Positions 44,954 through 57,559 of a DNA stretch of 64,000 bases are shown piece by piece (the first letter of the stretch is position 1; each line of letters begins with the position of its first letter). A program made the position numbers and the translations under genes. Below the pieces are notes generated by a model. It was not told the DNA's origin, did not search any database, and saw nothing but the letters and a program-made list of their open reading frames with translations. The stretch spans positions 3,098,866-3,162,865 of the forward strand of contig JACYXH010000522.1 in NCBI GenBank assembly GCA_026745465.1. Reading direction: 5' to 3'. Source of the DNA: Lota lota (taxonomy: Eukaryota > Chordata > Actinopteri > Gadiformes > Lotidae).

Positions 44954-46690
44954 TGTGCAACCTGGAGAACGAAGCAAGGTAGGCAGGAAATTACACTCTA
45001 CAAGCCATCATTAATAAATCAAAATAAATTGGTTCTAACTTTTGATTTTGGGTACATTTGGTCTAATGTAGTGATGGAATAAATCCTTATGTTGTGAAAT
45101 TACTCATTATGCTGCCGTTCACATTGATAAATACATAATCTCACGTGACTTGTCTGTGATAAATAAGAGCAACCTCACATTCACTTTTTACCTCAGTCTG
45201 AAGAACATCAGTTCAGGATGCTCCAGTTTTACCAGCCACACACCAGTTGGTGACGTTCAATTTTTACACTGCCGGAGTACGTCTATTCATACCATATGGA
45301 CTGATGGATGTGTATGAACACCACAAGGGACTGCTTCTCAGTCTATCCCACGTGTCCACTGTCTACCATTAGACATCCTACAGCAGTAGGCCCCTAACCC
45401 CTACCTGCTCCTTACTGACATGTATTTGAATTAAGTCGTTTTGGATAAAAGTGTCTGATAAATTATAAAAAATAAAAACCTTTTTGGCAACGTCGGGTCT
45501 AATCAAGTTTTGGCTACATTGGGTCTAATGGTGTTCAATGATTTCAACAGCTTCAAACGTAAAGCTGTATCCTGGCAGCATCACTATGCTAGCACCTGAA
45601 GCTGTCTTTCACAACCAGTCTTGAGTATGAGCACATTTTTGAAAGCCACTCCTTGAAGCGCATGGCTGCCCTTATTGTGGTCCTTCCTCCTGGTCGCCAG
45701 TAGTTGGCAGTGTTAATGAGAAAACTTCATAAAGCATAACAGAATCCTCAAACAAACCAACGGAGAAGGGCAGATATTGTACTCATGTTTAGTCGAATGT
45801 TCCTTCATGTTCAAAAACGAATAAGCCATTATATTAAATCACATTTATACATTGTGTTTAACTGCTGAATCAGGTGGTGTATACATTCTGTTCACATATG
45901 CCGTCTTCTTTGTGCACAGGTGTGCTTCGAGCGACGAGTGCAGTGTTAACGAGACAACAGCATAACTGACTGGAGATTGAATGAGAAAGGGCGTGGTGCT
46001 AAGGGATGAACAAACCATCACCAACGCATAACATTAATACAGATCACTATGAAATATACTGTTGCTTTTCTTTACATGGTGACAACCGTGTTTTCACCTA
46101 ACCATGTGTAGTATTTATCAGACATGCAAAGGGTTGGTAATTAAGGCAGATGTGTGTCCTAAAGACTTCCCTGCGCTCGATTTACAACCCATCATATTTA
46201 ACATAACAGTAGTGACTGTTTGAAAAACCAGTTTGTCTTCATTTAACATGAGGTCTCGTGTGATGAACTGGACTGGCTGGGACTTTGTTATTTAGTGGTT
46301 CTGTGCTAAACTAGCTGTTTATAATGGATGTTTATGCTTTTATACATTATTCTATGCTGTATTTAGTTTTTGTATTTTCCATTTCAATATTCCTGAGTAA
46401 GGATTATATATGTTGGTCATTTTATTTGAATTACAATATAATGGCTTATTTTGAAAGGGGGGTTTTACATTGTACAGCTCTTATTTTGACAGTTTGGCCT
46501 TAGTGTTGGTTGTGCAACTCATATTTTCAGTGACTTGTCTTTCATGTACAGACTCTCTAGGGTTCTGATAAAATGCTAAAAAATGTTAAACAAATCTTGT
46601 TTTTAATTGCAAAAGGCATGTGGGTCGATAGAGTGATTGTGTTAAAATCAGATAAGTATCAGTGTTTATTAAATTATGAAACTTGACACA
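44954..46690 (+). other. probable 3' UTR exons of the EGF-ligand gene
   Basis: A donor follows at 44981 (GCAAG|GTAGGC) and a good acceptor at 45920 (TTTGTGCACAG|GTGTGC), consistent with a final non-coding exon. Nothing after the stop is open. ATTAAA near 46669 may serve as a polyadenylation signal. A SINE-tail-like piece lies at 45380-45480 ('TTTGGATAAAAGTGTCTGAT'). Confidence 0.4.
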
Positions 46691-46734
46691 AAGAATGACT
46701 AAACATGTTCTTATTTATTTTATGCATGAACTCT

Positions 46735-46985
46735 GAATACTCTACCCTCTGATCTACACAGGGAATAGAACCCCTAACCTTGCAAGGAAAGTGCCTTGCG
46801 CTACCATCTGAAGTACACAGGGAATAGAACCCCTAACCCTGGCAGTGTACGTGCCTTGCTCTACTCTCTGATCTACACAAGGGATAGAACCCCTAAACCT
46901 GAAGTGTTATTGCCTTGCTCTGCTTTGTGATGTAGAGATTAGAAACCCTACCCTGCAATGTTTGTGCCCTGCTCTACCAACCAGT
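46735..46985. repeat. tandem repeat, ~58-bp unit, 4 copies
   Basis: Units contain 'CTGATCTACACAGGGAATAG' + 'AACCCCTAACC' and 'GTGCCTTGCTCTAC'. The unit includes a tRNA-like box B look-alike, suggesting growth from a SINE, but that is inference. Confidence 0.75.
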
Positions 46986-47221
46986 AAAACCTCACCCCTT
47001 TTGAGGTGTGACCCATATGGGCGAGGGAAGTCCAGTTCTCACAGCCCTGCTTTGTTCCAGACACAGGGTGAGGTGGCTCTGTTTAAAGAACACGGTCACG
47101 TAAAACCAGTAGGCCTGCATTGCATGCATACTATGCAAAAAAAGATGGCATGTTCACAACTCCTGCAGTTCAGATATGTACAAACCCCTTCCTGTACTGG
47201 TCCATGTTGTCGTGGAGATGA

Positions 47222-47632
47222 AGGGCTATGTTCTAACGTTAGCCCTGAATCTAAAGGGCTCGAACGTTTGATCTGAATGTAAAGGGCTATATTCTAACGT
47301 TAGCCCTGAATATAAAGAGCTCAAACGTTAGCTCTGAATGTAAAGGGCTATATTCTAACGTTACCCCTGAATGTAAAGAGCTCGAACATTAGCTCTGAAT
47401 GTAAAGGGATCTAACGTTAGACCTGAATGTAAAGACCTATGTTCTAATGTTTCTGAATGTAAATGGCTATGTTCTAACGTTAGACCTGAATGTAAAGGGC
47501 TATGTTCTAACATTAGACCTGAATGTAAAGGGCTATGTTCTAACATTAGCTCTGAATGTAAAGGGCTATGTTCTAACGTTAGATCTGAATGTAAAGGTCT
47601 CTAACGTTAGCCCTGAATGTAAAAGGCCATCT
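47222..47632. repeat. minisatellite, ~34-bp unit
   Basis: About twelve copies of 'TTCTAACGTTAGCCCTGAAT' + 'GTAAAGGGCTATG'. Each unit contains the palindrome TAACGTTA. Followed by a GTGTGC array at 47664-47708. Confidence 0.9.
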
Positions 47633-48708
47633 CTTGTTAGGTTAACACTGTTGCTGGCTAGCTGTGTGCGTGTGTGTGCGTGTGTGTGCGTGTGTGTGTG
47701 TGTGTGTTAAATAAAGGTGGCCGACTCACCCTTTCAAACTGGTTGGTGCACAGGATCAGCAACATTTCAGTGACGTACAAAAATGTCAAGTGCATTTATT
47801 TTAGACGTGTATAGTTTGTTGCTGTAATAAGTCTTGAACGTTGTCTATACATTCTCCCTGAGTCATGTGACTGTAGGCTGGCCACTATCTAATGGTCTTC
47901 GATGGTACATTTGATGTGTTGCTAGCACACGTTAGCATGGTCATCGTCTTGATAATGGACCCATTGGTCACCATGTTAACATACCAGTGGTAAAGAAGTG
48001 TTTGAATTGACTACATTTCAATCTGAAGTACTATGTACACTAATACTTTATATCAAGGTGAATTGATGAAATGCTATGTACAATACTATAGGATGTATCA
48101 AGGTGAAAAACCTTGCCAAAAATACAATTTACAGTAATACTACATCATCAACCCTCTGACTTGAATTTAAAAAACGACCACATGAAAAATTGGAACAGTA
48201 TTATTATTCAAAGGGTATTAAGTTATTAAAATGTTATAAAGTGTGTATATATTTGTGTTCACATCACAAGACTATTATGGGCTATCAAACATGTAAATGA
48301 ATGAAAGAGTCATGTGATGAGCTTCTTGCAGAGTTTTTAATGGACTACATTTGGGACTACAGTTTACTACAGTCGTTTAGGACTAAAGTTTAAGACAGTC
48401 TGTTAGCAGTATAGCTTACTACAGTCTTGACGGTCTACATAAACTATGGTTTGTTAATCTACAATCTCAACATGGAATGTAAAGTGCATATCAAAATAAT
48501 TGGCAGTATTGACAATGTACAAAAGAGATCTGCCAAAAAATGTATCAGCTAATACCAGGACAACGCATCCCCTTCTTTTCCTTCATGATAAGGGCTTTTT
48601 CCAAATCAATGTTCAGCATCTTACATTAAACACTTCACGTAGGTCAAGCTATTTAAAAAAAAAAGTTTGTTTTTGTTCTTCCGTGTTCCGGATGTTAAGA
48701 CAATATAT

Positions 48709-48711
<3 letters not shown>

Positions 48712-48737
<26 letters not shown>
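48712..48737. repeat. (TAC)n trinucleotide run
   Basis: Eight to nine TAC/CTA triplets. Confidence 0.9.
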
Positions 48738-48739
<2 letters not shown>

Positions 48740-48779
48740 TGGCCTATTACTTTCAGGTCATTTAGCTTTAATCAACAGC

Positions 48780-48905
48780 GAATCACAGTGTTTCATAGAC
48801 ATGTCGTCAATGAGCCGATACGGGTTCCTCTTGCACAGGGATGCCTGCAGGTTAGGCTGTGGTCATTGGGCTTCGAACCCAGAACCTTTCGGCTCTGAAA
48901 CACCT
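48780..48905 (-). mobile_element. SINE fragment, minus strand
   Basis: On the minus strand 'GAAAGGTTCTGGGTTCGAAG' + 'CCCAATGACC' is a good polymerase III box B followed by 'CTGCAGGCATCCCTGTGCAA'. Box A is poor. Non-coding. Confidence 0.55.
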
Positions 48906-49069
48906 ATAATGACACCCCCATCCCCATATGTAGGCCTAATCATGTCTAACAGCCGATAGTCCCGATCCCAAAATACAAATTGCCCGATAACAATGCCGCT
49001 TTAAACAATATACAGCTACGACACACCTACTCAAAGTTCTGATCTTTGCAGCTTTTACATCGGGTGTTT

Positions 49070-49885
49070 TTAAAGGTCCACGTCGTAGGGTCTATCGGTG
49101 TGCGGGGTGCGGACGGAGCGGGGCGCGGGTTTGGCTCGAGGGAAGGAGACGTCTTCGTCCAGGGAGTCCCTGGAGTAGGGAACGCTGCTCGCGGTGCTTT
49201 TGGAGCTCGAAAGACTGGGCACTTCCACGCGTCGTGGTGGCGTGTTTTTCCGGTGGCGGAACTGCGAACCCATGACCTCTTCGACCGGCTTCTCCCCTCG
49301 GTTCCGACCCCCGCAGCAACGGCAGATCCCAATGCACATTACGAGCCCACCAACGATCTCAAAAATGGCCCCGATGTAGCCCAGAATGATAGAGTAGCCC
49401 GCACGTACGTCGGTCGACGGGCTGGAGACCGGGATGCTTTCCAGTATGTGAGTGTACCACGCGATGGGGATGAGGGTCATGACCCCCGAGAGGAAGATCA
49501 CCAGCCCGCCTATACCAGCCAAGGTCCACCGTGGGGTATCCCGCCAGCAGCGGACCCCCGCGATAGCGATGGCCAGGCCGATGAAGTTGGTTACGAGAGA
49601 CGCCACCATCAGCCCCTGAGCGATAGGTATGATCTTTTCGTTAAAGTAGGCTGTGTCCTGCACGCCGCAGCCCAGCTGGCTGGTCTCCGTGGCCCGGCAG
49701 ATGTCCCAGATGCCCTGCTGTATGAACTGATTGGCGGGTTGCCCCGTTATCGCGTTGATCGTGCGCCAGTTGGGGGACACCGTAGCGACGAGGTCCAGGA
49801 TCCAGCCGCACGGAGCCAGAACCATCCCGAAGACCAGGATCCCAGGGGTCCGCAGCGAGGTTCGGACCCAATCCTGAGACGGCAT
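49070..49885 (-). CDS. cldn23: claudin, claudin-23-like
   Basis: Single-exon gene of 271 residues. Four membrane spans (about 14-34, 88-110, 121-142, 164-187). The claudin signature is in the first extracellular loop: W40, G58-I59-W60, C63 and C73. Residues 12-28 'RTPGILVFGMVLAPCGW', 'WDICRATETS...CG' and 'IAWYTHIL' parallel human claudin-23 (RTPVVMTLGMVLAPCG, WDMCRE, VSWYNHFL), and the long cytoplasmic tail of about 80 residues is also typical of that member. Claudins seal or open the paracellular path at tight junctions; the Ser-rich tail probably binds scaffold proteins, but its end (YDVDL) is not the usual YV. An intronless coding region is common for this subgroup. A longer open frame on the other strand is its shadow. 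Confidence 0.82.
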   Translation of the reverse strand: MPSQDWVRTSLRTPGILVFGMVLAPCGWILDLVATVSPNWRTINAITGQPANQFIQQGIWDICRATETSQLGCGVQDTAYFNEKIIPIAQGLMVASLVTNFIGLAIAIAGVRCWRDTPRWTLAGIGGLVIFLSGVMTLIPIAWYTHILESIPVSSPSTDVRAGYSIILGYIGAIFEIVGGLVMCIGICRCCGGRNRGEKPVEEVMGSQFRHRKNTPPRRVEVPSLSSSKSTASSVPYSRDSLDEDVSFPRAKPAPRSVRTPHTDRPYDVDL

Positions 49886-50349
49886 GCTGGTGGTGGAGGT
49901 GTTCTGGTTCTCTGTCTCGGTGCGTGGACGTGTAGTTATGCAGACGGAAAAAGCGGTACAGTGAGCTGCGACAACGCGGACACTTGTCTATAAGTAAACA
50001 ACGAGTTGGAGTGAAACTTTGGCGAGGCGGGGTCTGTGGTGACGCGCCAACTCGACAGTTTCGGTCCGTGCCATGCATTGTCATGTAGATTTTAAATATA
50101 TATTTGAACAAAGACATGTTTTTCATGTGATTAGCAATGTCAAAGAAACGGCTGCTCAAATGTGGCTATGTTGTACTTCCACTATTGTCATTATTTAACA
50201 AATCAAAACGCGATCAAAACATTACCAAAAGGTTTGGCTTTTGGTTGGTTTGAATGGCATGTGGCCGTGACTGGTGAGGATGCAGGGATCAGAATGCAGA
50301 TCTGCAGGAACTGCTGCATTTCTCTTGTAGCCTCTCACTGAATTTAAAT

Positions 50350-50427
<78 letters not shown>

Positions 50428-52800
50428 AGTCTGTCTGCCTGTGTTCCACAACCTCTCTCCTGAAACATGTTCCTGTCACAATGTGGGCCTATCACTACCA
50501 TACCGTAAATGTCAGTCATATCATTTTAAATACATGCAGTCGTTTTCCTTAATACTCACAAAATGACATAATTTCCATTATCGACAGAAATGTAGATATT
50601 TAGCAGTGAACTAGAAACATGTTTTCGTTACCATATATAAAGTTGGAATTCTGTTATTTCTGCTTTCAGATACAATTATCTTCAAATCTTTCGTTTTCAT
50701 GACGAACTATGCTCGGAGTTAGCGCTGGCCCCGCCCACACATGCCCTGGGACGTCTCGAAGGAGAATTAGATTTGGGCTCATTCGTTTAGGCCAGTTTCC
50801 AACCTTTGACTTTAGGCTTTCCACTAAATTCAAGACCTTTCACGGACCACCTCATATACAAAAGGTAAAAAATATATATAAATACACATGCAGTGGCTGC
50901 GCCCCCTTTTCACAATTATTACTGCAAGAAGGGCATGGCCAGCGGGAATAGTGGGAAAAAAAGTCAGCAATGCTGCTTATGTTCCCCCTTTGTGGGTTTA
51001 TTTAGCAACCATAAATAAACACTAAACATCAATGGAAAACTTATGATGCAATGCATAAAGTGACACAATGTTTTTATTAATAACATGCCATAAAAATATA
51101 TTATGTATATAATTATGTAGGCTATATAGTTAGTATATAGTTTTTTCCATTATTGTAAATGTGTATTTCAAGAAAAAAAAATCCCACATACCACCTGCAC
51201 GAGTCTCTTGAACCACCAGTGATAGGCGTACATAGGTTGTAAAGCAATGGTTTAGGCCCTAGACTATGTCCTGGGCCTTAGCTAGAACTCGGGGCTTGGG
51301 GCCAGGGCAACACAGAACAAAATGCCTGGCACACTAGACATCCAATTATACCGAACAAATGTAACAATTTTGTGAATATATTCAGGTTTAGAATATATCT
51401 CATAACTGACGAGGAGAAACGACAACGACAAGGAAGAAATAAAACCGCCACGGCCATTGGTACTGTTATGTCCCAGCTGCAAGGGGGGGGGTTACGAGGC
51501 TGATCGCCTTCACCTCACGAGCTCTCAGCCCAACGGAACAGAGGTATTCAGTGGGGGAGCGGGAGGCCCCAGCGGCCTCTGGGTATGTGACTCTCAGAAG
51601 GCGAATCACCCCACGACAGTGAGGGGAGCGAGCTGTGTCTGAACTGTTTCTTGTTCTGAGACTTCATTCGTACTCATTGGAGTTGCGTCTGACTGGACTT
51701 GGAGAGTGGCTTTGTGATGTCTGCTCGTCGGGGGCCTCCATTAACCACAGCATCGGTGGTGGGTGCAGTGTGTTAACACAGTCTCAGTCTATGAAGCCTT
51801 AATGCTCTTAATCTAAACTTCATAAACCATGCATGCTCTCCAATTATTGTACACGAGAAAGGGGTTGACTTACTTTAAATAACGCACACAGTAAACAGCC
51901 TAGTGACCAGCTGAAAACATACATGCAAATAGTATACTCTCCTGACCAACTCCATTGCCTGCTCTACTGGGAGCAAACCGTTGTGCGTTCTGTGTCTGAG
52001 ACGCATCGCCATGCACACAGAGTATGGCTCCATAGTTCTGTTGAGAACTATGGACTTCTCAACAGCTTGATTTTGTATTATTTGTTTGTTCCTATAACTA
52101 TATAAGCATAATTAAATGGGTCATGAAGGTTTAGATAGAAGCACACCGCAGTGAATTTAGTATAATATTAGGATGCTGAAATTGATAATCAAAGTATTTA
52201 TCAAGGCCATTGTGTGGTACTTGTAGTGCCACCTGTATGTTCACCTATTTGCCCTGAAGTGAACTGAACAAAGGGGGTTAGGCTGGTAACTGCTGTCATA
52301 ATTTTACTGCGGGTCGTAAGATGGCAGAGACCCTTTATGCATATATCTGTTTGTCAAGAACGCAGGGTCCTCTGATCTTTACGTTAACATTTCCCTCCTT
52401 TAATGTAAGGACATAGCATTCCGGGGATGGGGTGACACTGTGTTTGAAGGCTCTGTTAAACTTTGTTCCTGGCTCACATATTCTAGAACTATTGTGTGCT
52501 TCTTTGCATTTAGAAGCCGCATATGTCCCTCACACAATATCTTATAAAGGAATTTGCAAGTCACTCTGGGAAATAAGGTTTGAAACATTGTCCAGTATGT
52601 AAACAAGACTATCTGAACTAAATCATCTCTCAGTGAGCTATTGCGAATAGGATCAAACAAAGGGAGAACATTGAACGTCAAACTTAATTCATCCTCACGG
52701 ATGTAATTGTATGTGTTCTGTCTGTCTAAAACAAACCAAATAATATTAAATGTTTTGTGAATGAATTAATCACATTTTTCACATTTTATGTTATATCAAC
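49886..52800. other. intergenic region
   Basis: Claudin upstream flank, a (CT)n array at 50351-50425 and otherwise unassigned sequence. I see no convincing exon. A slightly GC-richer stretch at 51455-51640 has no recognisable coding content. Confidence 0.5.
50351..50425. repeat. (CT)n microsatellite
   Basis: About 75 bp of pure CT. Confidence 0.97.
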
Positions 52801-53625
52801 CACAAGCCCGTCAGCAGTTACAGACACACCTTCAAGAGGGTAACCTTGTTGTAATGGAGATGCAAATCCCAGCCGTGCTGGAATGATGCGCCGAGTCAAA
52901 CCAAGTCAAGCCAAGCTAGCACATGTGCATGGAACAAGACCACTACTGTTACCTGCATATAGGCAGAAACTGAAACTGGTAAAACCGGCTCCAGGGACAT
53001 TTACAAATGAGGTCCTACAGGACTGCTTCAAGACAACTGACAGATGTTTGAGGATGCAGCTGATGGCAACATAAATGATAACATAGGCTATATAAGTAAG
53101 TGCATCAACGTTGTTGTTCCACAAGTCACAGTCTGCCCCTGCCCCAACCAGAAACCCTTGATCAGCCGGATGATTCGTGCAAAACTCAAAAGGCGGACCA
53201 CCGCCTTCAACTCAGGGGACCCTGATGCCTACAAAACAGCCAGATAAGAACTTTGGAAGTCCATCAGGGATGCCAAGAGAGGCTTCAGGGATAAAGTAGA
53301 GTCCAACTACTACAGCTTTCACCCCAGATGCATGTGGAGGGGATGACCCTGCATCACTTACTACAAAGAGAATATCATGGGGACATTGTTCAGCCAACCG
53401 CATTGTTCAAGTGTCGCACAAGTTCAAGACTTTTAAAGCTCAGTTCGATGCGGACAACATAGCGCCCGCCATGAGTCGACATGCGTGCAGGGAGGCGGCC
53501 ATGCTGACCCTAGAGATGGCCAACGTGAGAAGGACCTTCAAAAGGGTCAACCCCCTCAAAGCATAGGGGCCAGACGGTATCGCAGGCTGGGCTCATAGGA
53601 TGGAAGACCTGAGAGCAAATAGCGT

Positions 53626-53854
53626 CTTAGAAATGTTGCGTTACACGTCCAAACTAGTAGTGTTAACACATAATATTTGAAGCATTCGCACAACACTAAT
53701 TGACACGCCAACATCATATACATATTCATGATGAGGGTTGTATCAATGATGTTGATGTTTGTTGCGTTAACACCTACAAATATAATGTGCTAACACGGCC
53801 AAACTCTACGTGTTTACACGCAGAGTTTGATCGTGTTAACGCAACATTTCTAAG
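53626..53854. mobile_element. MITE with ~22-bp terminal inverted repeats, nested in the L2 copy
   Basis: Left end CTTAGAAATGTTGCGTTA and right end TAACGCAACATTTCTAAG are perfect inverted repeats and extend imperfectly inward (ACACG/CGTGT). 229 bp, AT-rich, no coding capacity. It divides L2 coding sequence. Target duplication not evident. Confidence 0.78.
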
Positions 53855-54437
53855 AACTTATTTGTTCTAATGGACTTCCATAGACGTGTGCTGACCAACT
53901 TGCAGAGGTATCAGCGACATCTTCAACCTCTCCATGAGTCAGTCCGCGGTCCACACCCTCTTCAAAGCTTCCTCCAACACTAAGAAACCAGTAGCCTCCT
54001 GTTTAAACGACTACCGCCCTGTCGCACTGACGTATATCGAGTGACTAGTCAAAATCGCCATCGTCTTGGCAACACAATGCGCTCACCCAAATGGGCAAGG
54101 GGAATACATATGTGAGAATGCTCTTAATCTATTACAGCTCGGCATTCAACTCCATCATTCCCTCAAAGGTCGTCTCTAAGCTTGTTGATCTTGGCCTGGA
54201 GACCTCAATCTGCAGCTTTTATATAAGTCTTCCTGACAGGTAGGCCTCCAGTGGTGAGAATCGGCAGCCACACCTCCTCCTTGCTGATCCTAAACATGGG
54301 CACACCACAGGGCCGTGTGTCAGCCCCCTCCTGTACTCACTGTTCACTTACCACTGTGCCGCCAAGCACAGCTCCAATGTCATCATTACTTAGTGACAAT
54401 GTAATCATTCATTCTGCCTGGATGAAAGGATTGGATA

Positions 54438-54512
54438 GCGTGCATGCAGGTAGCCAGTTAGGTAGGTAAACAGACAGGCAGTCTGTTTACCAACCTAACC
54501 GGCTACATGCGC
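54438..54512. repeat. imperfect hairpin
   Basis: 'GGTAGGTAAACAGAC' and 'GTCTGTTTACCAACC' plus outer matching segments (GTAGCCAGTTAG / CTAACCGGCTAC) pair over about 32 bp around AGGCA. Confidence 0.7.
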
Positions 54513-55135
54513 ACACTCTGCCCTTGCAATCATTGTACATGAGTCTTCCACAAGGCTAAGCAGACCTAATGCTAAAGCTAGCGAACTAGTGACATGTTTT
54601 GGGGGAGTAACTTTGGATAGAGGCCAGATGGGAAGGGTGGGATTTTTTCTAGTTAATCTAGTTTACTCTGGCTTGTTTCTCCTGCTGTCTGCAAAAATGC
54701 ACTATATCAACCATGGCTGTACCAGGACTGATACATACCTAATGTGCAATACTTCTCTATATACTTGTCACTTTTTTACATGCAACAATTTTTATATTTA
54801 CATCATTCTTTTTTTTAAACATAGTTTTATCTTATATTATCTTTTTATGTCTAGTGCTGTTATTGCGACTATTGCTCTTAATGCTGAGCTGACCTGTTTT
54901 TCTCATAGAACACATTTCATTGTACCGTTGACCCTGTGTTAACCTACATATGACTAATAAAAGTGAAACTTATGGCTTTCCACTTCTACTATGTCAGCCC
55001 CTATATCGCAGGATTTAGTGCTTAACTGCTCCAATGAGCAGAACCACTTAAGCTAGCTCGAGCATTGTGATTAAGAAGTTCGGCATCAGCCATTCCGACT
55101 TGTGACTTTTAAGTTTTTTCGGATTTGAGGATAAC

Positions 55136-55525
55136 TTGTTGGCTACCAGACTCTGGGAGAAAGAGCTAACTGTGCAAGCAGCAAAGCCCAGGAGGCTGAT
55201 AGGGAATGAATGTCGCCACCATTACAAGCACAACCTAGGTCTCCCTCAAGCGCAACAGGAAGACATAGCGGTCATATGGGTGGCACTCGAACAATACTTC
55301 ATGCCCGCTAAGAATGGCATATTCGAAAGGTATGTCTTTGGCAATCTTAAACAAATGGAAGGGGGGACGATTGATGCATTTGTAACAAGACTGAGAGATG
55401 AAGTGGCCTCATGTGAATACGGGACTCAGGTATTAAGAAATAAGACCAACTCATAAGTGATAAGCTTTTCCTTGGTACAACTGATGAGGGTGCAAGCTGT
55501 GCCTGTGTGTATATATACATTTACA

Positions 55526-55617
<92 letters not shown>

Positions 55618-56010
55618 CAGTATATGTATATATATGTAAATATACATTTACACACATGTATATACTATATAGACCAATCATATTCTTTCCTGAGGAGCTG
55701 AATAGAGTAGAGCATGGCAATGTGAGCATGCTAACCATGATGTCTTGAGTAGCCCCATTAACTCTCTGCCAGGCAATATTCCCCTCGAGCTAGTGTTGAG
55801 GATTGTATCAATTGGATTGGTGAGACTTAGAAGTCTCAAACGGAGGAATATTGAGGATTGTATTAATTGTTAAAGTTGGATATGGTTTCGCCTCATGGTG
55901 TTGCCAGAGCCCTGTTTTGTGAAAAACCTCTTAAGAAAATTGGCGTTCATGGCGATCCATGGAAGGCCATCATCGACTGGAGAAACACGCCCACGGAGGG
56001 CTTGCACGGT
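55136..56010 (+). mobile_element. Ty3/gypsy retrotransposon remains (gag and integrase scraps)
   Basis: 55136-55455 encodes a gag-like fragment ('ALEQYFMPAKNGIFERYVFG', then GTIDAFVTRLRDEVASCEYG). At about 55950-56008 'PWKAIIDWRNTPTEGLH' matches the C-terminal integrase region of fish gypsy elements. Nearly everything between is lost and partly replaced by an (AC)n array at 55527-55610. Non-functional. Confidence 0.7.
55527..55612. repeat. (AC)n microsatellite with AT flank
   Basis: About 85 bp of AC followed by AT-rich 'ATATATACAGTATATGTATA'. Confidence 0.96.
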
Positions 56011-56029
56011 ATATATGTTATGGATGTAT

Positions 56030-56150
56030 AATAGAATATATAATAGAATATAAAACGGTATATATATATATATTAATATATAACATAATATAATGGATAT
56101 ATATATATATATATATATATATTAAATGTAGTTATTTTATATGTATGTAT
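56030..56150. repeat. AT-rich (TA)n region
   Basis: Stretch of TATATA repeats and 'ATATAATAGAATATA' copies. Confidence 0.85.
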
Positions 56151-57039
56151 AAAAAGAACTACATTTAATTAATAAAAACATGTGTATTATTACAGTTAAT
56201 AAGGAATAATATTGGAGTAAAAGGCGGTTTTTCGAAATACCGCTTTGGTAATTGTAAAGTAATGTCTAGTAAATAACACTGTTGAATTATTTCGAATAGC
56301 ACATTGTTAAGACTAGGTGTTCTCTTGGCAGAGATTTAACAGGTTTTATTGAGACCCCTGTTCATTTACAATGCCATTCAATGTTTTGATACCTTACTAT
56401 AGGAAGATTTATGTTACAGGGCGTCTTGTCGTGACTTCTTAGTCAACTGCCTAACCCTGTGGTTAAAGTGTGTATGACAGTTATGTACCGAAAAAGCCAC
56501 AGCTGAGTCGGGACACACAGTTTGGCTGGTGTCCTGAATATCTAACCTGCAACAGTTGATGTTGATGGCCACGTCCGCAAGAGGAAACCTTCTCGGAAAC
56601 GTAGTATAATACCACGGTGTGTGGCGCCTGTCCTATACAACATCGCTCATTATAACGCCCATACTCAACAACGCGTTCTAGCTTTAAAAAACGATTACAG
56701 ATAACGGCCATAAAGCAAAACATTTTATTCTATCTTCTAAGTCAATTACAAGGGTGCTATCTAAATACTGCCACTGATACAACAAACGGTTTAGCTCCTA
56801 GTTCAGTGAGGGTTATTTCTAATCCCATCACATTTTACATTCATTATATGAACAGAAAACCTTTCAAAGACAACCTGAAATGGCATTAGGTATCTGATAA
56901 AAAAAATAATAATATAAGGGCGGGACTCTGTAGCAGGGATGTGATTGAATCATTAAGGAATTGATTTGCAGGACTGGGAGACTCTACAGCCTGCATTCAT
57001 GGTACACTTTGCTCCAACAGTTTTATGGATGTAATCTTG

Positions 57040-57195
57040 TTATGTATATATGTGTGTACATATATATGTATATGAGTATGAATGCTATGTATATATACAT
57101 ACATATATATAAGTATGTATGTTATGTATATATGTGTATATACATATTCAGGAGTATGAATGTTATGTATATATACATACATAGTATGTACATAG
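57040..57195. repeat. ATGTATATA-rich low-complexity region
   Basis: Repeats of 'GAGTATGAATGCTATGTATA' and (AT)n, three to four imperfect units of about 45 bp. Confidence 0.8.
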
Positions 57196-57559
57196 AAGGT
57201 ATACAATCAAATAAACATGTAGTGGATGTGTGCCATCATTCAATTCTCATAAACATTCAGAGAAGCAGGGTTAAGCATGTGATCTTAAAACGTTCACATT
57301 TTCGTTTTCTTAATGCCCAGGCAGCTAAACAACATATTCCTTTAAAGTGTGTCACTAGAGTAGACATAAAACCTTGTTTATTTTGAGTTGGATACAGCTC
57401 AACTGAATAGGTCCAACTCAAGAACCAGGAGTGTGTAGATCGGAGTCAAATGACTAAGCATGTGTGATGCCTTAATGTTGTCCAGCATCCTCCAGCATTA
57501 ACCTTCTCACGCGCCTCAGAGGATGTAGGGCACAAGCCCATTTGAATGTCAAATACACC

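Larger units (their letters stand above)
52820..54975 (+). mobile_element. L2-type LINE, ORF2 pseudogene and 3' end
   Basis: Plus-strand ORF2 remnants: 'CPNQKPLISRMIRAKLKRRT' with AFNSGDPDAYKTAR near 53140, 'SIRDAKRGFRDKVE...NYYSF' near 53270, 'DIFNLSMSQS' near 53930, '[11 protein letters not shown]' near 54000 (the conserved reverse-transcriptase motif of this clade) and the YSAFNSIIP/'VSPLLYSLFT' region to about 54380. Many stops and frameshifts. The 3' end at about 54975 ('CATTTCATTGTACCGTTGAC' ... AATAAAAGTGAAACTT) is typical. Interrupted by a foldback element at 53626-53854. Confidence 0.8.

Noticed and set aside
49046-49993. 315-codon plus-strand open frame, longer than the claudin
   Set aside because: Antisense of the claudin-23-like gene, which has a full claudin signature and four membrane spans.
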